Source: Clostridia bacterium
Lineage (GTDB): Bacteria; Bacillota; Clostridia; TANB77; CAG-465
DNA: 64,000 bases
Assembly: GCA_026415435.1 (NCBI GenBank)
Contig: JAOAHC010000040.1
Coordinates: 325,456 to 389,455 of the forward strand
Direction of reading: 5' to 3'
In this document: positions 18,301-25,781 of the stretch, piece after piece
How the letters are laid out: every line of letters begins with the position of its first letter
Numbering within the stretch: position 1 is the stretch's first letter
The notes under the pieces: generated by a model
The model's input: the letters and a program-made list of their open reading frames with translations, nothing else
The model's database searches: none
Told to the model about the DNA's origin: nothing
Translations under genes and position numbers: made by a program

Positions 18301-18494
18301 TTTTGAACGTTACCTGCATTTTTTATATATTCAGATTTTGTATCAAATGATTTCTTAGCTTTATCATATTCATTATCTGTCAATGATGATAGATGCGATT
18401 TTACATCTATACCAATATTTTTTAGCTTAGCTATTAAATCATTGTTTGATAGGTTTAGTTCCTTTGCCAGTTCATACACTTTTATTTTTCCCAA
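15333..18494 (-). CDS. infB: Translation initiation factor IF-2 with an unusual Asn/Tyr-rich repeat region
   Basis: IF-2 is the GTPase that brings fMet-tRNA to the 30S subunit and promotes subunit joining. The 1053-residue protein is long for the family. It opens with an IF2_N module ([19 protein letters not shown]). A low-complexity Asn/Gln/Tyr/Arg segment follows (about residues 60-420) that includes three near-identical 26-27-residue repeats. A second IF2_N module comes next (about 475-530, [20 protein letters not shown]). The G domain has GHVDHGKT (about 562-569), DTPGHEAF and NKID. Beta-barrel and C-terminal domains end the protein. The start overlaps ylxR by 13 bases, giving translational coupling. 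The ylxQ gene normally found between ylxR and infB is absent. Confidence 0.97.
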   Translation of the reverse strand: MGKIKVYELAKELNLSNNDLIAKLKNIGIDVKSHLSSLTDNEYDKAKKSFDTKSEYIKNAGNVQKQQPSSQPHIIRRQVTVINTKDDGKSVVDEITTNISGDIQKTHHTIIDESKKSVPYSKEGLGFVTPKQGYQNRPRFGANKNNNVVITRNGKPIENENTNKINNRGVDNSNMSQLAANVENVENTENVENNEISGSVPQSNSQKTQEVTTNYQGRTPRYNNDYSNNRENRDNNNNNRSYNNQGYQKREGYNPNYNQNRNNGYQNNSENQGYQRREGYNPNFQNRNNGYQNNSNNQGYQRREGYNPNYNQNRSQNPNPRPNSVGPENKFNNNRPGFNRSGPYQGGFKNNNFKNGDNTSYQVNKFIKTSGISEVAEQKDMRDYSSTLIDKKKYNSDHSTNDGKKEKINKNELREQHSRVSTSKLKGLEVNTSSGLIDLYERDTDLVRKSHVKRKKEQEKPIMQQTKIIPMTEVKLPEVMTVKEFAEALKKQSSEIIKKLFALGTMATVNQEIDFDTAYLIASEFGITAEKEVVVTDEDILFDDSEDDEKDLVPRPPIVVVMGHVDHGKTSLLDKIRCASVVACEAGGITQHIGAYKVEVNEREICFLDTPGHEAFTQMRARGAQITDIAIIVVAADDGIKPQTIEAIDHAKAAGVSIIVAINKIDKPTANPDRVKQELLEVGLVAEEWGGDTICVPISALTGQGIDTLLEMILLVADMKDLKSNPNKQAKGTVIEAKLDKNVGTVVSMLVQRGTLNVSDTIVVGDIIGKVRAMKDDKGRKVKKAGPSTPVEIIGLSQVPQTGDIFYEVADEKTAKHLVETRKAATRQNLIKQGSKVTLNDLFSQIKEGKVKELNVIIKADVQGSLEAIKDSLEKLSNDEVRVKIIHASTGAVKESDVTLAAVSNAIIIGFNIRPEATATIQAEKEKVDLRLYRVIYDAINDVEAALKGLQAPTYKEVIHGFCEARQIFKVSSIGTIAGCYVKKGKIIRSAMVRIIRDSIVICETKIDSLKRQKDDVKEVAEGYECGIKLENFNDIKENDIIECFELKEEKRV
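17554..17766 (-). repeat. Three in-frame tandem repeats inside infB
   Basis: Three consecutive copies of about 78-81 bases encode NQGYQ(K/R)REGYNPN(Y/F), then [12 protein letters not shown]-type ends. Copies 1 and 2 are nearly identical, and copy 3 diverges at its 3' end into [13 protein letters not shown]. The repeat sits in the disordered N-terminal part of IF-2. Nucleotide identity between copies is high, so copy number may vary between strains. Confidence 0.9.
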
Positions 18495-18772
18495 GATTTT
18501 TCCCCCATTTCATACTTTAATTCTAATAAACAATCTTTCAATTTCTCTTTATTTATATTATACCTAATAACAAGTTTATTTTTATCTATAAGTTTTATAC
18601 ACTTATCCAAACAATTTATATCTTTACATATATATATTGCTCTAGCATTTTCAATTTTTAATTTATCAATGAAAACTTTACTTGAATCATTTTCTTCTTT
18701 CGAAATAATTCTAATTAGTTCAGATTTCGGTTTTTTAGATTTACAAGTTATACAACTTCTTATAGGTATCAT
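18482..18772 (-). CDS. ylxR: YlxR-family RNA-binding/regulatory protein
   Basis: YlxR (DUF448) is a small RNA-binding-fold protein of the nusA-infB operon; in Bacillus subtilis it has been linked to gene regulation, and a role in RNA binding is inferred from structure. The 96 residues contain the family signature [18 protein letters not shown] (about 5-22), a CxxC-type start, followed by [17 protein letters not shown] (about 44-60). It lies 11 bases after nusA and overlaps infB. Confidence 0.93.
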   Translation of the reverse strand: MIPIRSCITCKSKKPKSELIRIISKEENDSSKVFIDKLKIENARAIYICKDINCLDKCIKLIDKNKLVIRYNINKEKLKDCLLELKYEMGEKSWEK

Positions 18773-18783
18773 TTTGTCTCCTT

Positions 18784-19854
18784 TTATTCAACAACAGTTT
18801 CTTTTATTTCAGTCTCTGTTTTAATGTCTATTTTCCAACCAGTAAGTATGGCAGCAAGTCTAACATTTTGACCACCTGCTCCTATTGCAAGCGCAAGTGA
18901 ATCATCAGCTACTACAACAACTGCTTGTTTTTCTTCATCATTTATATCAATTGCAAGAATTTCAGCTGGTGAAAGCGCATTTATTATATAGCTTGGTATA
19001 TCCTCGCTAAATGGTATAACGTCTATTCTTTCTCCATTTAATTCATGAATTATAGGTTGAATTCTAAGTCCCTTTTTACCTACACAAGAACCAACTGGAT
19101 CTACATTTTCATCATTAGACCATACTGCAACTTTTGATCTACTGCCCGCTTCTCTAGCTACTCCTTTAATTTCAACAATACCTTCGATAATTTCAGGTAC
19201 TTCAACTTCAAATAACTTTTTAACAAAGTTAGAGTCTTTTCTAGATAATATTACTTGTGGGCCATACTTTCCAGCAGGTGACACACTAAGTACGTAACAT
19301 TTTATTCTTTGATGAGTTGAAAACATCTCATTTTTGATTTGTTCTTTTAGAGGAATCATAGCTTCAACTTTTCCAAGATCTACAATAGTTCCAAATTTAT
19401 CTGTTCTTTGAACAACACCTATAACTATTTCTCCAACTTTATCACTGTATTGTGTATATACTAGATCTCTTTCCGCTTCTCTTAATCTTTGAACTATTAT
19501 TTGTTTACCCGCAGAAGCAGCTATTCTTCCAAAATTCTTAGGAGTCACTTCTATATTTATAGTATCATCAATTTTTGCTCTTTTACTTATTTGTTTTGCT
19601 TCTTCTAATGAAATTTCTATATTACTATCTTCAACTTCACTTACTACTTTTTTAACTGCATAAACTCTAATTTCACTTTTTACTTCATCTAACTCAACTA
19701 ATATATTTTCGTTAGTATTGTAGTTTTTCTTATACGCAGCTTCTAAAGCCATCTTTAAAGATTCAATCATATATTCTTTAGTTATTCCTTTTTCTGTATA
19801 TATTTCATCTAAAGCATTTAACAGTTCCTTTGCATTTATTTTTTCACTTTTCAT
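18784..19854 (-). CDS. nusA: Transcription elongation/termination factor NusA
   Basis: NusA binds RNA polymerase and modulates pausing, termination and antitermination. The 356 residues contain the N-terminal polymerase-binding domain (NAKELLNALDEIYTEKGITK), and the S1 domain (about 135-200, VGEIVIGVVQRTDKFGTIVD). KH1 and KH2 follow, with the KH signatures GSCVGKKGLRIQPI and LAIGAGGQNVRLAA. As in other Firmicutes, the C-terminal acidic repeats of E. coli NusA are missing. It lies 33 bases downstream of rimP in the usual order. Confidence 0.97.
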   Translation of the reverse strand: MKSEKINAKELLNALDEIYTEKGITKEYMIESLKMALEAAYKKNYNTNENILVELDEVKSEIRVYAVKKVVSEVEDSNIEISLEEAKQISKRAKIDDTINIEVTPKNFGRIAASAGKQIIVQRLREAERDLVYTQYSDKVGEIVIGVVQRTDKFGTIVDLGKVEAMIPLKEQIKNEMFSTHQRIKCYVLSVSPAGKYGPQVILSRKDSNFVKKLFEVEVPEIIEGIVEIKGVAREAGSRSKVAVWSNDENVDPVGSCVGKKGLRIQPIIHELNGERIDVIPFSEDIPSYIINALSPAEILAIDINDEEKQAVVVVADDSLALAIGAGGQNVRLAAILTGWKIDIKTETEIKETVVE

Positions 19855-19887
19855 TCCAATAATTCCCCCTAATTTTAAATATATAAA

Positions 19888-20370
19888 TTATTTATTTTTT
19901 AAAGCTTTATCAAAATCATATGTCGTATGAGCACTTGATATATCTGATAAGTTTACCTCTATATTATTACCATTTACTAGTATAGTTATTATATTTTTAT
20001 CATCGTCTACACTTACAAGTTTTCCAGTTATTTCTTTACCTAAACTAATTTTCTTAAATAATTTAATATAAATTTCACTATTTACATATTTTTTATATAA
20101 TCTTATATTCTTAAGCTGTCTTTCTAGACCAGGAGAAGATACTTCTAAAACATATTCAATAGTTATAAGTTTATCAACCATATCTTCAATATCATGGCTT
20201 ACTAACTCACAATCATCTATTGAAACACTTGAGTTTACTTTATCTATTACAATTCTTACTATATTATTAACCCCTTCTTTAACAATTTCCACATATTCAA
20301 TGTCAAAACCTAAGTTATTTACATTAGTTAAAATATTCTCATAAACTTTTTGTTCTAATTTTATAGACAT
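19888..20370 (-). CDS. rimP: Ribosome maturation factor RimP
   Basis: RimP assists early assembly of the 30S subunit. The ATG at 20370 is chosen because it follows AAGGTGG by five bases; an upstream GTG at 20379 overlaps that site. The 160-residue protein has the RimP N-domain (LGFDIEYVEIVKEGVNNIVR) and the signature YVLEVSSPGLERQLKN (about residues 75-90), then an SH3-like C-terminal domain. It is the first gene of the operon that runs through truB. The leader carries a strong hairpin. Confidence 0.95.
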   Translation of the reverse strand: MSIKLEQKVYENILTNVNNLGFDIEYVEIVKEGVNNIVRIVIDKVNSSVSIDDCELVSHDIEDMVDKLITIEYVLEVSSPGLERQLKNIRLYKKYVNSEIYIKLFKKISLGKEITGKLVSVDDDKNIITILVNGNNIEVNLSDISSAHTTYDFDKALKNK

Positions 20371-20395
20371 ATTTACCACCTTAAATCAATTCTCA

Positions 20396-20438
20396 AAGAT
20401 AAGTGAGAGGATTTTAAACCCTCTCACCCGCGTATCTT
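20396..20438 (-). promoter_or_regulatory. Leader hairpin upstream of rimP
   Basis: GTGAGAGG (20403-20410) pairs with CCTCTCAC (20420-20427), and AAGATA (20396-20401) can pair with TATCTT (20433-20438) to lengthen the stem. It lies within the 5' leader, between the promoter and the ribosome site. No T-run follows, so it is not a simple terminator; an mRNA-stability or autoregulatory role is inferred. Confidence 0.6.
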
Positions 20439-20452
20439 ATTATGATGTGTAT

Positions 20453-20481
20453 ATTATATACTAATTTTAACATAAATGCAA
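20453..20481 (-). promoter_or_regulatory. Sigma-A promoter of the rimP-nusA-infB-truB operon
   Basis: TTGCAT (20476-20481) and TATAAT (20453-20458) lie 17 bases apart on the minus strand. Transcription should begin near 20446, giving a leader of about 75 bases. Confidence 0.78.
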
Positions 20482-20544
20482 TAGTTTTGTATAACTTTTT
20501 TAATAAATTGAGCAAACACCTTATATATTCTAACTTTCCATATA

Positions 20545-21063
20545 TTACAACTGATTTAACCTTTGGACAATTATATCAGTGAATTGTTTAATCTCACTTT
20601 CACTAACTTTATATTTCATAACATCTTTTGCTTCAATTTTAGTTTCTTTTGTTAAAAGATCGTTGATATGTTTTTCTACTATTATAGTTGGAGCTATTGT
20701 ACACATCTCTTTTAGACAAGTTAAAATTTTGATATCTGAGTCTTGAGATCCGCCACATATTGAAATATATGCATATTTTTTAGGGTTATTTTTTAAATAC
20801 TCTAAATATTTATGAAAAGGTGTAGCTACTTTTCCCATCCAAACAGGTCCCATAAATATAATAAAGTCATAATCATTTAATATATAAGGCTCTGGATTTA
20901 CCTTAGGAGTTCTTTTGAAAATTACATCGAAAAATATTGTCCAAATTGTACGTTTCTTATTTTCATCAATTCTAATATGTTTTATATCTAACTCTTTTGA
21001 AACATTTTCTGCTAATTTATCATTATTGCCAGTAAACGAATACGAAATAATTATTTTTTTCAT
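20545..21063 (-). CDS. Flavodoxin-fold protein
   Basis: A 172-residue protein starts MKKIIISYSFTGNNDKLAEN, the FMN-phosphate-binding loop of flavodoxins (SxTGNxxKxA pattern, residues about 8-18). A second motif FIIFMGPVWMGKVATPFHKY (about 69-88) matches the FMN-binding 60s loop of flavodoxin-like proteins. It probably carries electrons or reduces a small substrate in the cytoplasm. It lies 40 bases downstream of the gene at 21105-21563 and before the rimP promoter. The partner is unknown. Two further flavodoxin-like proteins occur in the window. Confidence 0.85.
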   Translation of the reverse strand: MKKIIISYSFTGNNDKLAENVSKELDIKHIRIDENKKRTIWTIFFDVIFKRTPKVNPEPYILNDYDFIIFMGPVWMGKVATPFHKYLEYLKNNPKKYAYISICGGSQDSDIKILTCLKEMCTIAPTIIVEKHINDLLTKETKIEAKDVMKYKVSESEIKQFTDIIVQRLNQL

Positions 21064-21104
21064 TTTAACACCCCATCTAATAAATATTTTTAATAATTAA
21101 AATA

Positions 21105-21563
21105 TTAAGGAATAATTTCATAAATAACATCTTTTGCATTAACCAAGTCTAATTCTACATATGAATCGATATATTTTATTTCATTATTTTCAAGTGTTCC
21201 TATATATCCAACTGTACTTCCTATTTTATTTGAACTATTATCTATAAAAGTGATCAAGAATCTTAAGTTTTCTTGTTTTTGTCCATTATTTGTGACTTTG
21301 GAAGTTAATCTAGTCATATTGTTTTCATATGTTACTTTGGTTTGCTCTATAATTATACTACTCACTTTTTTCTCTTTTGAAATTTCAACACTTGTATTAG
21401 TTTTTATTCCTTTGCTATCTGTAACGAAATTTTGATCTTTTGGTATGCTATTATCTTTCTTTTTATTAATATATAAAAATATAGATATACCAATTAATAG
21501 TATAAATGTAGCTACAAGTATAACTATTACTATTTTTTTCTTAAAATCTTTTTTTTCTTTCAT
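21105..21563 (-). CDS. Membrane-anchored extracytoplasmic protein with FxLYD-like domain
   Basis: The start is the ATG at 21563, five bases after AGGTGG. The 152-residue protein has a Lys-rich N-terminus, a single hydrophobic anchor (about 10-30, IVIVILVATFILLIGISIFL), a short linker, then a beta-sandwich-like domain. Features such as TRLTSKVTNNGQKQENLRFL (about 84-103) and STVGYIGTLENNEIKYIDSY resemble FxLYD/DUF-type extracellular domains that describe interactions between neighbouring hydrophobic strands. The function is unknown. It lies 23 bases after the HD-GYP gene and is probably part of the same transcript. Confidence 0.65.
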   Translation of the reverse strand: MKEKKDFKKKIVIVILVATFILLIGISIFLYINKKKDNSIPKDQNFVTDSKGIKTNTSVEISKEKKVSSIIIEQTKVTYENNMTRLTSKVTNNGQKQENLRFLITFIDNSSNKIGSTVGYIGTLENNEIKYIDSYVELDLVNAKDVIYEIIP

Positions 21564-21586
21564 ATATACCACCTAAAATCTAATAA

Positions 21587-22870
21587 TTATATTTGTATCT
21601 GTTTCCAGAACTCTTCATATTCTTCTCTTGCTTTATTTTGAGCATCAATTCTTCTTTTATTTACATATTCAAAATTATCTAAACACGAATTTACTACTTT
21701 CGAATCTAATGATTTATCATCACCTTTAGATGTTAGTAAGTTAATAATTGCATCTTTACTCATACCAACCCTATACGGTCTATCTTCTGCAATAGCTGTA
21801 AATATATCTGCTACTGCCATTATTCTTGCTTGTATCTTCATCTCTTTTGCACCAACATGGAAAGGATAACCTGTCCCATCAAGTTTTTCATGATGATATG
21901 CAGCATACTTATTTATATCTTTTAAACCTTTTACATGACTTAAAATATTATATGTGTGAAATGTATGGCATCTTATAACTTCAAACTCTTCTTTTGTAAG
22001 TTTGCCATCCTTTTCTAGTATGCTATTTGGCACAGCTAACTTACCTAAATCATGCAAATATCCAGCTATTTTCATAATCTTTAATTCATCATCTTTTAAT
22101 CCAATAACTTGAGCAAGAGCTTGTGCACTCTCTGCAACTCCTCTTGAATGTACTGAAGTAAAACGACTTCTAAAGTCAATTATATTACTAAACCAGCTGG
22201 TTACTTCTAATAGTTCATCTATATTAAGATTAAACTTTGGTAGTTTTGCTTCCTTATATAACACAGAGTGTACATTATTTGATACCGCATATAGCCAAAA
22301 TGACTCATTTTTTGCTAACTCAATAAAAGTATCTACTAGATCAGGTTTAAACCAAGTATTAGATCTTCCCATAATTTTTTCAATAATACTATCTACTTGA
22401 TATAATACATATTCATTTTTATTAAGAAAAGCCTCTATTCTATCTGCAAGATGTATTATATGACATTCCATAGGTACTTTTTCATGATTTACAAATTCGC
22501 CTTTACCATAATTCCAATCTTGGTGATGATATCTAATTATATCTGCTACTTTAGAAAATACTTTAGATTCTTTTGTGTAATAATATCCTATTTTTTCATG
22601 CCTTCCATCACTTTCATAATTTGGACTAATAATATCATTTCTTTCTTTTACAGTTGTTGCACCGATATCATGTATACAAGCTGCAAAAACTAAGTTTTCT
22701 ATATTTTCTTTTTTAAGCCCATATTTTTGAGCAATCTTAAATGAAATATATGCAACCCTTATTTGATGATTTGACACAAGCGGACTTACTAAATCAAGTG
22801 CATTTGAAAAAGCCTGTAGTATTTCAAAAGCACTTATATTTACGGTTTTTACTGAAGTATTTTTTTTCAT
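21587..22870 (-). CDS. HD-GYP domain protein with two HD domains
   Basis: HD-GYP proteins are metal-dependent phosphodiesterases, many of which cleave cyclic di-GMP. The ATG at 22870 follows GGGGG. The 427-residue protein has an N-terminal HD domain (HQIRVAYISFKIAQKYGL, then AACIHDIGATT, about 35-70). The C-terminal domain has the full HD-GYP set: GYLHDLGKLAVPN (about 269-281), HTFHTY, AAYHHEKLDGTGYP (about 318-331) and ARIMAVADIFTAIAEDRPYR. There is no receiver or membrane domain. A c-di-GMP phosphodiesterase is likely but unproven. It is the first gene of a run with the FxLYD-like protein and the flavodoxin. Confidence 0.9.
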   Translation of the reverse strand: MKKNTSVKTVNISAFEILQAFSNALDLVSPLVSNHQIRVAYISFKIAQKYGLKKENIENLVFAACIHDIGATTVKERNDIISPNYESDGRHEKIGYYYTKESKVFSKVADIIRYHHQDWNYGKGEFVNHEKVPMECHIIHLADRIEAFLNKNEYVLYQVDSIIEKIMGRSNTWFKPDLVDTFIELAKNESFWLYAVSNNVHSVLYKEAKLPKFNLNIDELLEVTSWFSNIIDFRSRFTSVHSRGVAESAQALAQVIGLKDDELKIMKIAGYLHDLGKLAVPNSILEKDGKLTKEEFEVIRCHTFHTYNILSHVKGLKDINKYAAYHHEKLDGTGYPFHVGAKEMKIQARIMAVADIFTAIAEDRPYRVGMSKDAIINLLTSKGDDKSLDSKVVNSCLDNFEYVNKRRIDAQNKAREEYEEFWKQIQI

Positions 22871-23010
22871 ATAAACCCCCACAAAAAACAAATAGAATAA
22901 TATAATTTACATATTATTCTATATATTATCATTTATTTCCTTTTTTGTAAAGTAGTTTTATACATTTAATATAAATAGAAAGTACTAATAGTATATCTAA
23001 AAATATATTT

Positions 23011-23718
23011 TTACTTGCTTAATATTTCTCCATCAATACCTATTGTTATAACTTTACATTGTATTGTTTTTTCTGATATTTTTAATGCCTTTTGAACAGC
23101 ATTAACTATTCCTGAACAACAAGGAACTTCCATTCGTAATACTAATATATCTTTAATATTATTATGAATTAAAATTTGACTAAGCTTTTCACTATAATCA
23201 CCATCATCTAATTTTGGACACCCTATAAGAGTTATTCTATCTTTAATAAATTGTTGAATGCCTCCGTATGAAAAAGCTGTGCAGTCCGCTGCTATAAGTA
23301 ATTTCGCATTATTTAAGTATGGTGCATTGGTCGGTACTAATTTAATCTGACATGGCCATTGTCTAAGTTCTGACTTATATGAATTTTCTTTTATTTCACT
23401 ACTATATTCTTTTTCTTTATTATTTTTGCTCATAATTAGTTTAGGTTTTGTAGACATGCAACCTCTCATCTTAAAAATTCCACCTTGTACTTTTTGTTTC
23501 ACCTTAATTTCATCAAATTCATCCGCTTCTCTTTCAATAATTTCTAAAGCACCTTCTGGGCATGCCGGTAAACACGCACCTAACCCATCACAATAAACAT
23601 CACTTACTAATTTAGCCTTTCCGTCTATTAGTTGAAGCGCTCCTTCATGGCAAGCATTAATACATATACCGCAACCATTACATTTATCCTCATGAATTTT
23701 AATTATTTTTCTAATCAT
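23011..23718 (-). CDS. Two-[4Fe-4S] ferredoxin-type protein with a Cys-rich C-terminal domain
   Basis: The 235-residue protein starts with a ferredoxin domain holding two 4Fe-4S motifs: CNGCGICINAC (about 14-24) and CDGLGACLPAC (about 43-53). A C-terminal domain of 150 residues follows, with single Cys positions in QWPCQIKLVP, LIAADCTAFSYGG, TLIGCPKLDD and MEVPCCSG. This resembles a 4Fe-4S binding protein with an extra redox domain that is common in anaerobes. It probably transfers electrons or senses redox state. It is divergent from a Crp/Fnr regulator across a perfect palindrome, so it is probably that regulator's target. Confidence 0.85.
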   Translation of the reverse strand: MIRKIIKIHEDKCNGCGICINACHEGALQLIDGKAKLVSDVYCDGLGACLPACPEGALEIIEREADEFDEIKVKQKVQGGIFKMRGCMSTKPKLIMSKNNKEKEYSSEIKENSYKSELRQWPCQIKLVPTNAPYLNNAKLLIAADCTAFSYGGIQQFIKDRITLIGCPKLDDGDYSEKLSQILIHNNIKDILVLRMEVPCCSGIVNAVQKALKISEKTIQCKVITIGIDGEILSK

Positions 23719-23730
23719 TTTAACTCCTCC

Positions 23731-23759
23731 TTGAATATTTTATATAATTGTAATATACT
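23731..23759 (+). promoter_or_regulatory. Promoter of the Crp/Fnr-family regulator gene
   Basis: TTGAAT (23731-23736) and TATACT (23754-23759) are 17 bases apart. The predicted start, near 23766, lies just before the palindrome, so a protein bound there would block transcription. Confidence 0.6.
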
Positions 23760-23773
23760 ATTAATAATTATTC

Positions 23774-23789
23774 TGTAGCTATAGCTACA
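23774..23789. promoter_or_regulatory. Perfect 16-bp palindromic operator (TGTAGCTATAGCTACA)
   Basis: The site is fully self-complementary. It lies in the 82-base gap between the ferredoxin gene (-) and the Crp/Fnr-type regulator gene (+). Size and symmetry fit a Crp/Fnr dimer site. Relative to a plausible minus-strand -10 (TATATT, 23752-23757) it is centred near -37, suiting activation of the ferredoxin gene; relative to the plus-strand promoter it lies downstream of the start and suits autorepression. Confidence 0.75.
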
Positions 23790-23800
23790 TTTATAAAGGA

Positions 23801-24502
23801 GTGAGTAATATTTTTGAAGAATATGCTAAAACATTGCAAAACTGTAGTTTATTTAAAAATATAGAATATATAAATATACTAGAAATATTAAATGCACTAA
23901 AACCACGTGTAACAGATTATATCGCAGATGAAATAATTATACACTCAGGTGATGAATTACAAAATATATGTATTATTTTAGATGGAGTTATTTCTGTTTC
24001 GAAAGAAAATATTAATGGAGATAAATCAATGTTAAATAAGCTTTCAAAAAATCAAATATTCGGTGAGATAATCTCTTTGTCAAGTTTAAAAACTTCATAT
24101 GTAACTGTCACTTCAATAACTAAATCTAAAATAATATTTTTAAATACATATACAATATTTAATTTAAATCTTGTAGTTTCTGAAATTTATAGGATATTTA
24201 TAATGAATATAATAAATGAATTAGCTAATAAAGCTATGTTTCTTAATCAAAAAAATAATTATTTGGCTATAAAAAGTATGAGGTCAAAACTATGCACTTT
24301 TCTATACAACACTTATGTTAAAATAGGAAAATTAAGTTTTCAATTACAATATAACAGAAATGAATTATCTGAATTTTTAAATGTATCGAGACCTTCAATG
24401 AGTAGAGAATTAAAAAGAATGAAAGATGATGGAATAATCGATTTAGAAAAAAATTTTTTTACAATAAAAAATATTCATAAATTATTAATTTATGTTGAAT
24501 AA
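23801..24502 (+). CDS. Crp/Fnr-family transcriptional regulator
   Basis: This 233-residue protein has an N-terminal cyclic-nucleotide-binding-like beta-roll (about 15-120, with IIHSGDELQNICIILDGVIS and KLSKNQIFGEIISL), a dimer helix, and a C-terminal winged HTH (about 175-225, RNELSEFLNVSRPSMSREL). The effector-binding Arg typical of cAMP binders is not evident, and there is no N-terminal Cys cluster as in Fnr. The signal could be a small molecule or a redox partner. The GTG at 23801 abuts the ribosome site AAAGGAG; an in-frame ATT at 23810 would be better spaced, so the exact start is uncertain. A bidirectional terminator follows. Confidence 0.88.
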   Translation: MSNIFEEYAKTLQNCSLFKNIEYINILEILNALKPRVTDYIADEIIIHSGDELQNICIILDGVISVSKENINGDKSMLNKLSKNQIFGEIISLSSLKTSYVTVTSITKSKIIFLNTYTIFNLNLVVSEIYRIFIMNIINELANKAMFLNQKNNYLAIKSMRSKLCTFLYNTYVKIGKLSFQLQYNRNELSEFLNVSRPSMSRELKRMKDDGIIDLEKNFFTIKNIHKLLIYVE

Positions 24503-24519
24503 TTGTAATTTAAAATGAA

Positions 24520-24545
24520 AAAACGAGAGCATTATCTCTCGTTTT
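24520..24545. terminator. Bidirectional terminator
   Basis: AAAACGAGAG (24520-24529) pairs with CTCTCGTTTT (24536-24545) around a six-base loop. It lies between the convergent Crp/Fnr gene and the gene at 24552-25157 and can serve both. Confidence 0.88.
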
Positions 24546-24551
24546 AAAACT

Positions 24552-25157
24552 TTATGCAGACATTGTGTATATCTCTTTGATGTATTGATATAGATTACAT
24601 ATGTAAATACAAAATTGATTATGACTATTTTCAAATATATAATCTAGATACAAGACTGTTAATTTGTCAAATTCCTCCTTATTATTATATAAAGGATTTT
24701 TTTCTTGATGTGTTAATACAGCACCTGTAAATATGACTTCTCGATCACGTTTTCGCTTTTCTATACCCAAAGCAATTTCTACAAGCTTGCATAAAAGCTT
24801 TTTTTTATTATATCCTGATACTCCCAAAAGATCCTTATATTCACCTAACTGACTTCTAATACTTACTTCCATAAAGAGTTTGTGTAGCGGAGATCCATAA
24901 GACATAAGAGAATTCTTTGAGTCAATAACATTTCTCTCAGGCAGCCTGTATTCTAGCATTTTATTATATTCACAATATATTTCTTTAAGTTCACCAGAAA
25001 CAGGGTATTTATCAGGCATATTAAAGACCTTTGCTTTATTAGCCATTTCTCCAAGTTCTACAGTACATTCCATTATAACATACATATCAGGATCAGTGAT
25101 ACTAGGATTTTCTTCAATCCATTTGTTAATTTCTTTCAATCTGTCCAACAAATTCAT
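24552..25157 (-). CDS. Unknown soluble protein
   Basis: This is a 201-residue protein, mainly helical by composition, starting MNLLDRLKEINKWIEENPSI. A middle segment SPLHKLFMEVSIRSQLGEYK and a basic stretch ALGIEKRKRDREVIFT are visible. No signal peptide, membrane helix or known catalytic motif is seen, and I do not recognise a family. The ATG has a good AGGAGG site. It is transcribed alone from a consensus promoter. In promoter strength and orphan status it resembles the gene at 12349-12942, though the protein sequences do not look related. Confidence 0.75.
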   Translation of the reverse strand: MNLLDRLKEINKWIEENPSITDPDMYVIMECTVELGEMANKAKVFNMPDKYPVSGELKEIYCEYNKMLEYRLPERNVIDSKNSLMSYGSPLHKLFMEVSIRSQLGEYKDLLGVSGYNKKKLLCKLVEIALGIEKRKRDREVIFTGAVLTHQEKNPLYNNKEEFDKLTVLYLDYIFENSHNQFCIYICNLYQYIKEIYTMSA

Positions 25158-25188
25158 ATTGAAACCTCCTATATTTAATATTAGCTAA

Positions 25189-25217
25189 ATTATATCACAC
25201 CCTCTACATTATGTCAA
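25189..25217 (-). promoter_or_regulatory. Consensus sigma-A promoter of the 24552-25157 gene
   Basis: TTGACA (25212-25217) and TATAAT (25189-25194) are separated by exactly 17 bases on the minus strand. Confidence 0.82.
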
Positions 25218-25247
25218 TTTTATCACCTATTTCGACATATTTTGAAC

Positions 25248-25274
25248 AAAAAAGAAGTAGATTAATTCTACTTC
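25248..25274 (-). terminator. Terminator of the cysS-femX-flavin reductase-flavodoxin run
   Basis: GAAGTAGA (25254-25261) pairs with TCTACTTC (25267-25274). On the minus strand six T follow. It lies 10 bases after the flavodoxin stop. Confidence 0.85.
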
Positions 25275-25283
25275 AAAAAACAT

Positions 25284-25763
25284 TTATAACTGTATACTAT
25301 CTAACCAATTTTTTATTTCTTCTGATGATTTTTCCTCGTGTTTTAGGGGATCAATTATATTAAATTCACTTATATATTCATTTCTCCCCAAATCTTTTTT
25401 CATATTTTCTAATGTGCTTTTAATTCCACCACTATGTGTACAAAATACAACTACTTTTTTATCTTGAAATCTATATTTCTCCATAAACGTTTTTATTGCG
25501 GGCGAATATGTAAACGCCCAAACAGGAGTACCTATGAATATTACATCATAATCATTAGGATTAAATTTCAAATCTAATATTTCAGGTGTTTCTTTCATAA
25601 AAACCTGTTTTCCACCCCAAAAATATTTGAAAAAACCACTATTTGGCACTTTATTTTCGACTGTTTTTAATTCATATATATCTGCTTCAAACTTACTTGC
25701 TATTTTTTCTGCTACAAATTTTGTGTTACCTTCAAATGAATAATATACTACTGCTGCTTTCAT
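25284..25763 (-). CDS. Flavodoxin
   Basis: This 159-residue protein binds FMN through the N-terminal loop VVYYSFEGNTKFVAEKIA (about 4-21, the T/SxxGNTxxxA pattern). The second loop VIFIGTPVWAFTYSPAIKTF (about 76-95) has the flavin-stacking Trp, and CTHSGG (about 110-115) is the third loop. It is probably a low-potential one-electron carrier. It is the last gene of a run with a flavin reductase-like protein 18 bases upstream, which could be its redox partner, and ends at a clear terminator. Confidence 0.9.
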   Translation of the reverse strand: MKAAVVYYSFEGNTKFVAEKIASKFEADIYELKTVENKVPNSGFFKYFWGGKQVFMKETPEILDLKFNPNDYDVIFIGTPVWAFTYSPAIKTFMEKYRFQDKKVVVFCTHSGGIKSTLENMKKDLGRNEYISEFNIIDPLKHEEKSSEEIKNWLDSIQL

Positions 25764-25781
25764 ATGTTCACCTCTTTTCCT

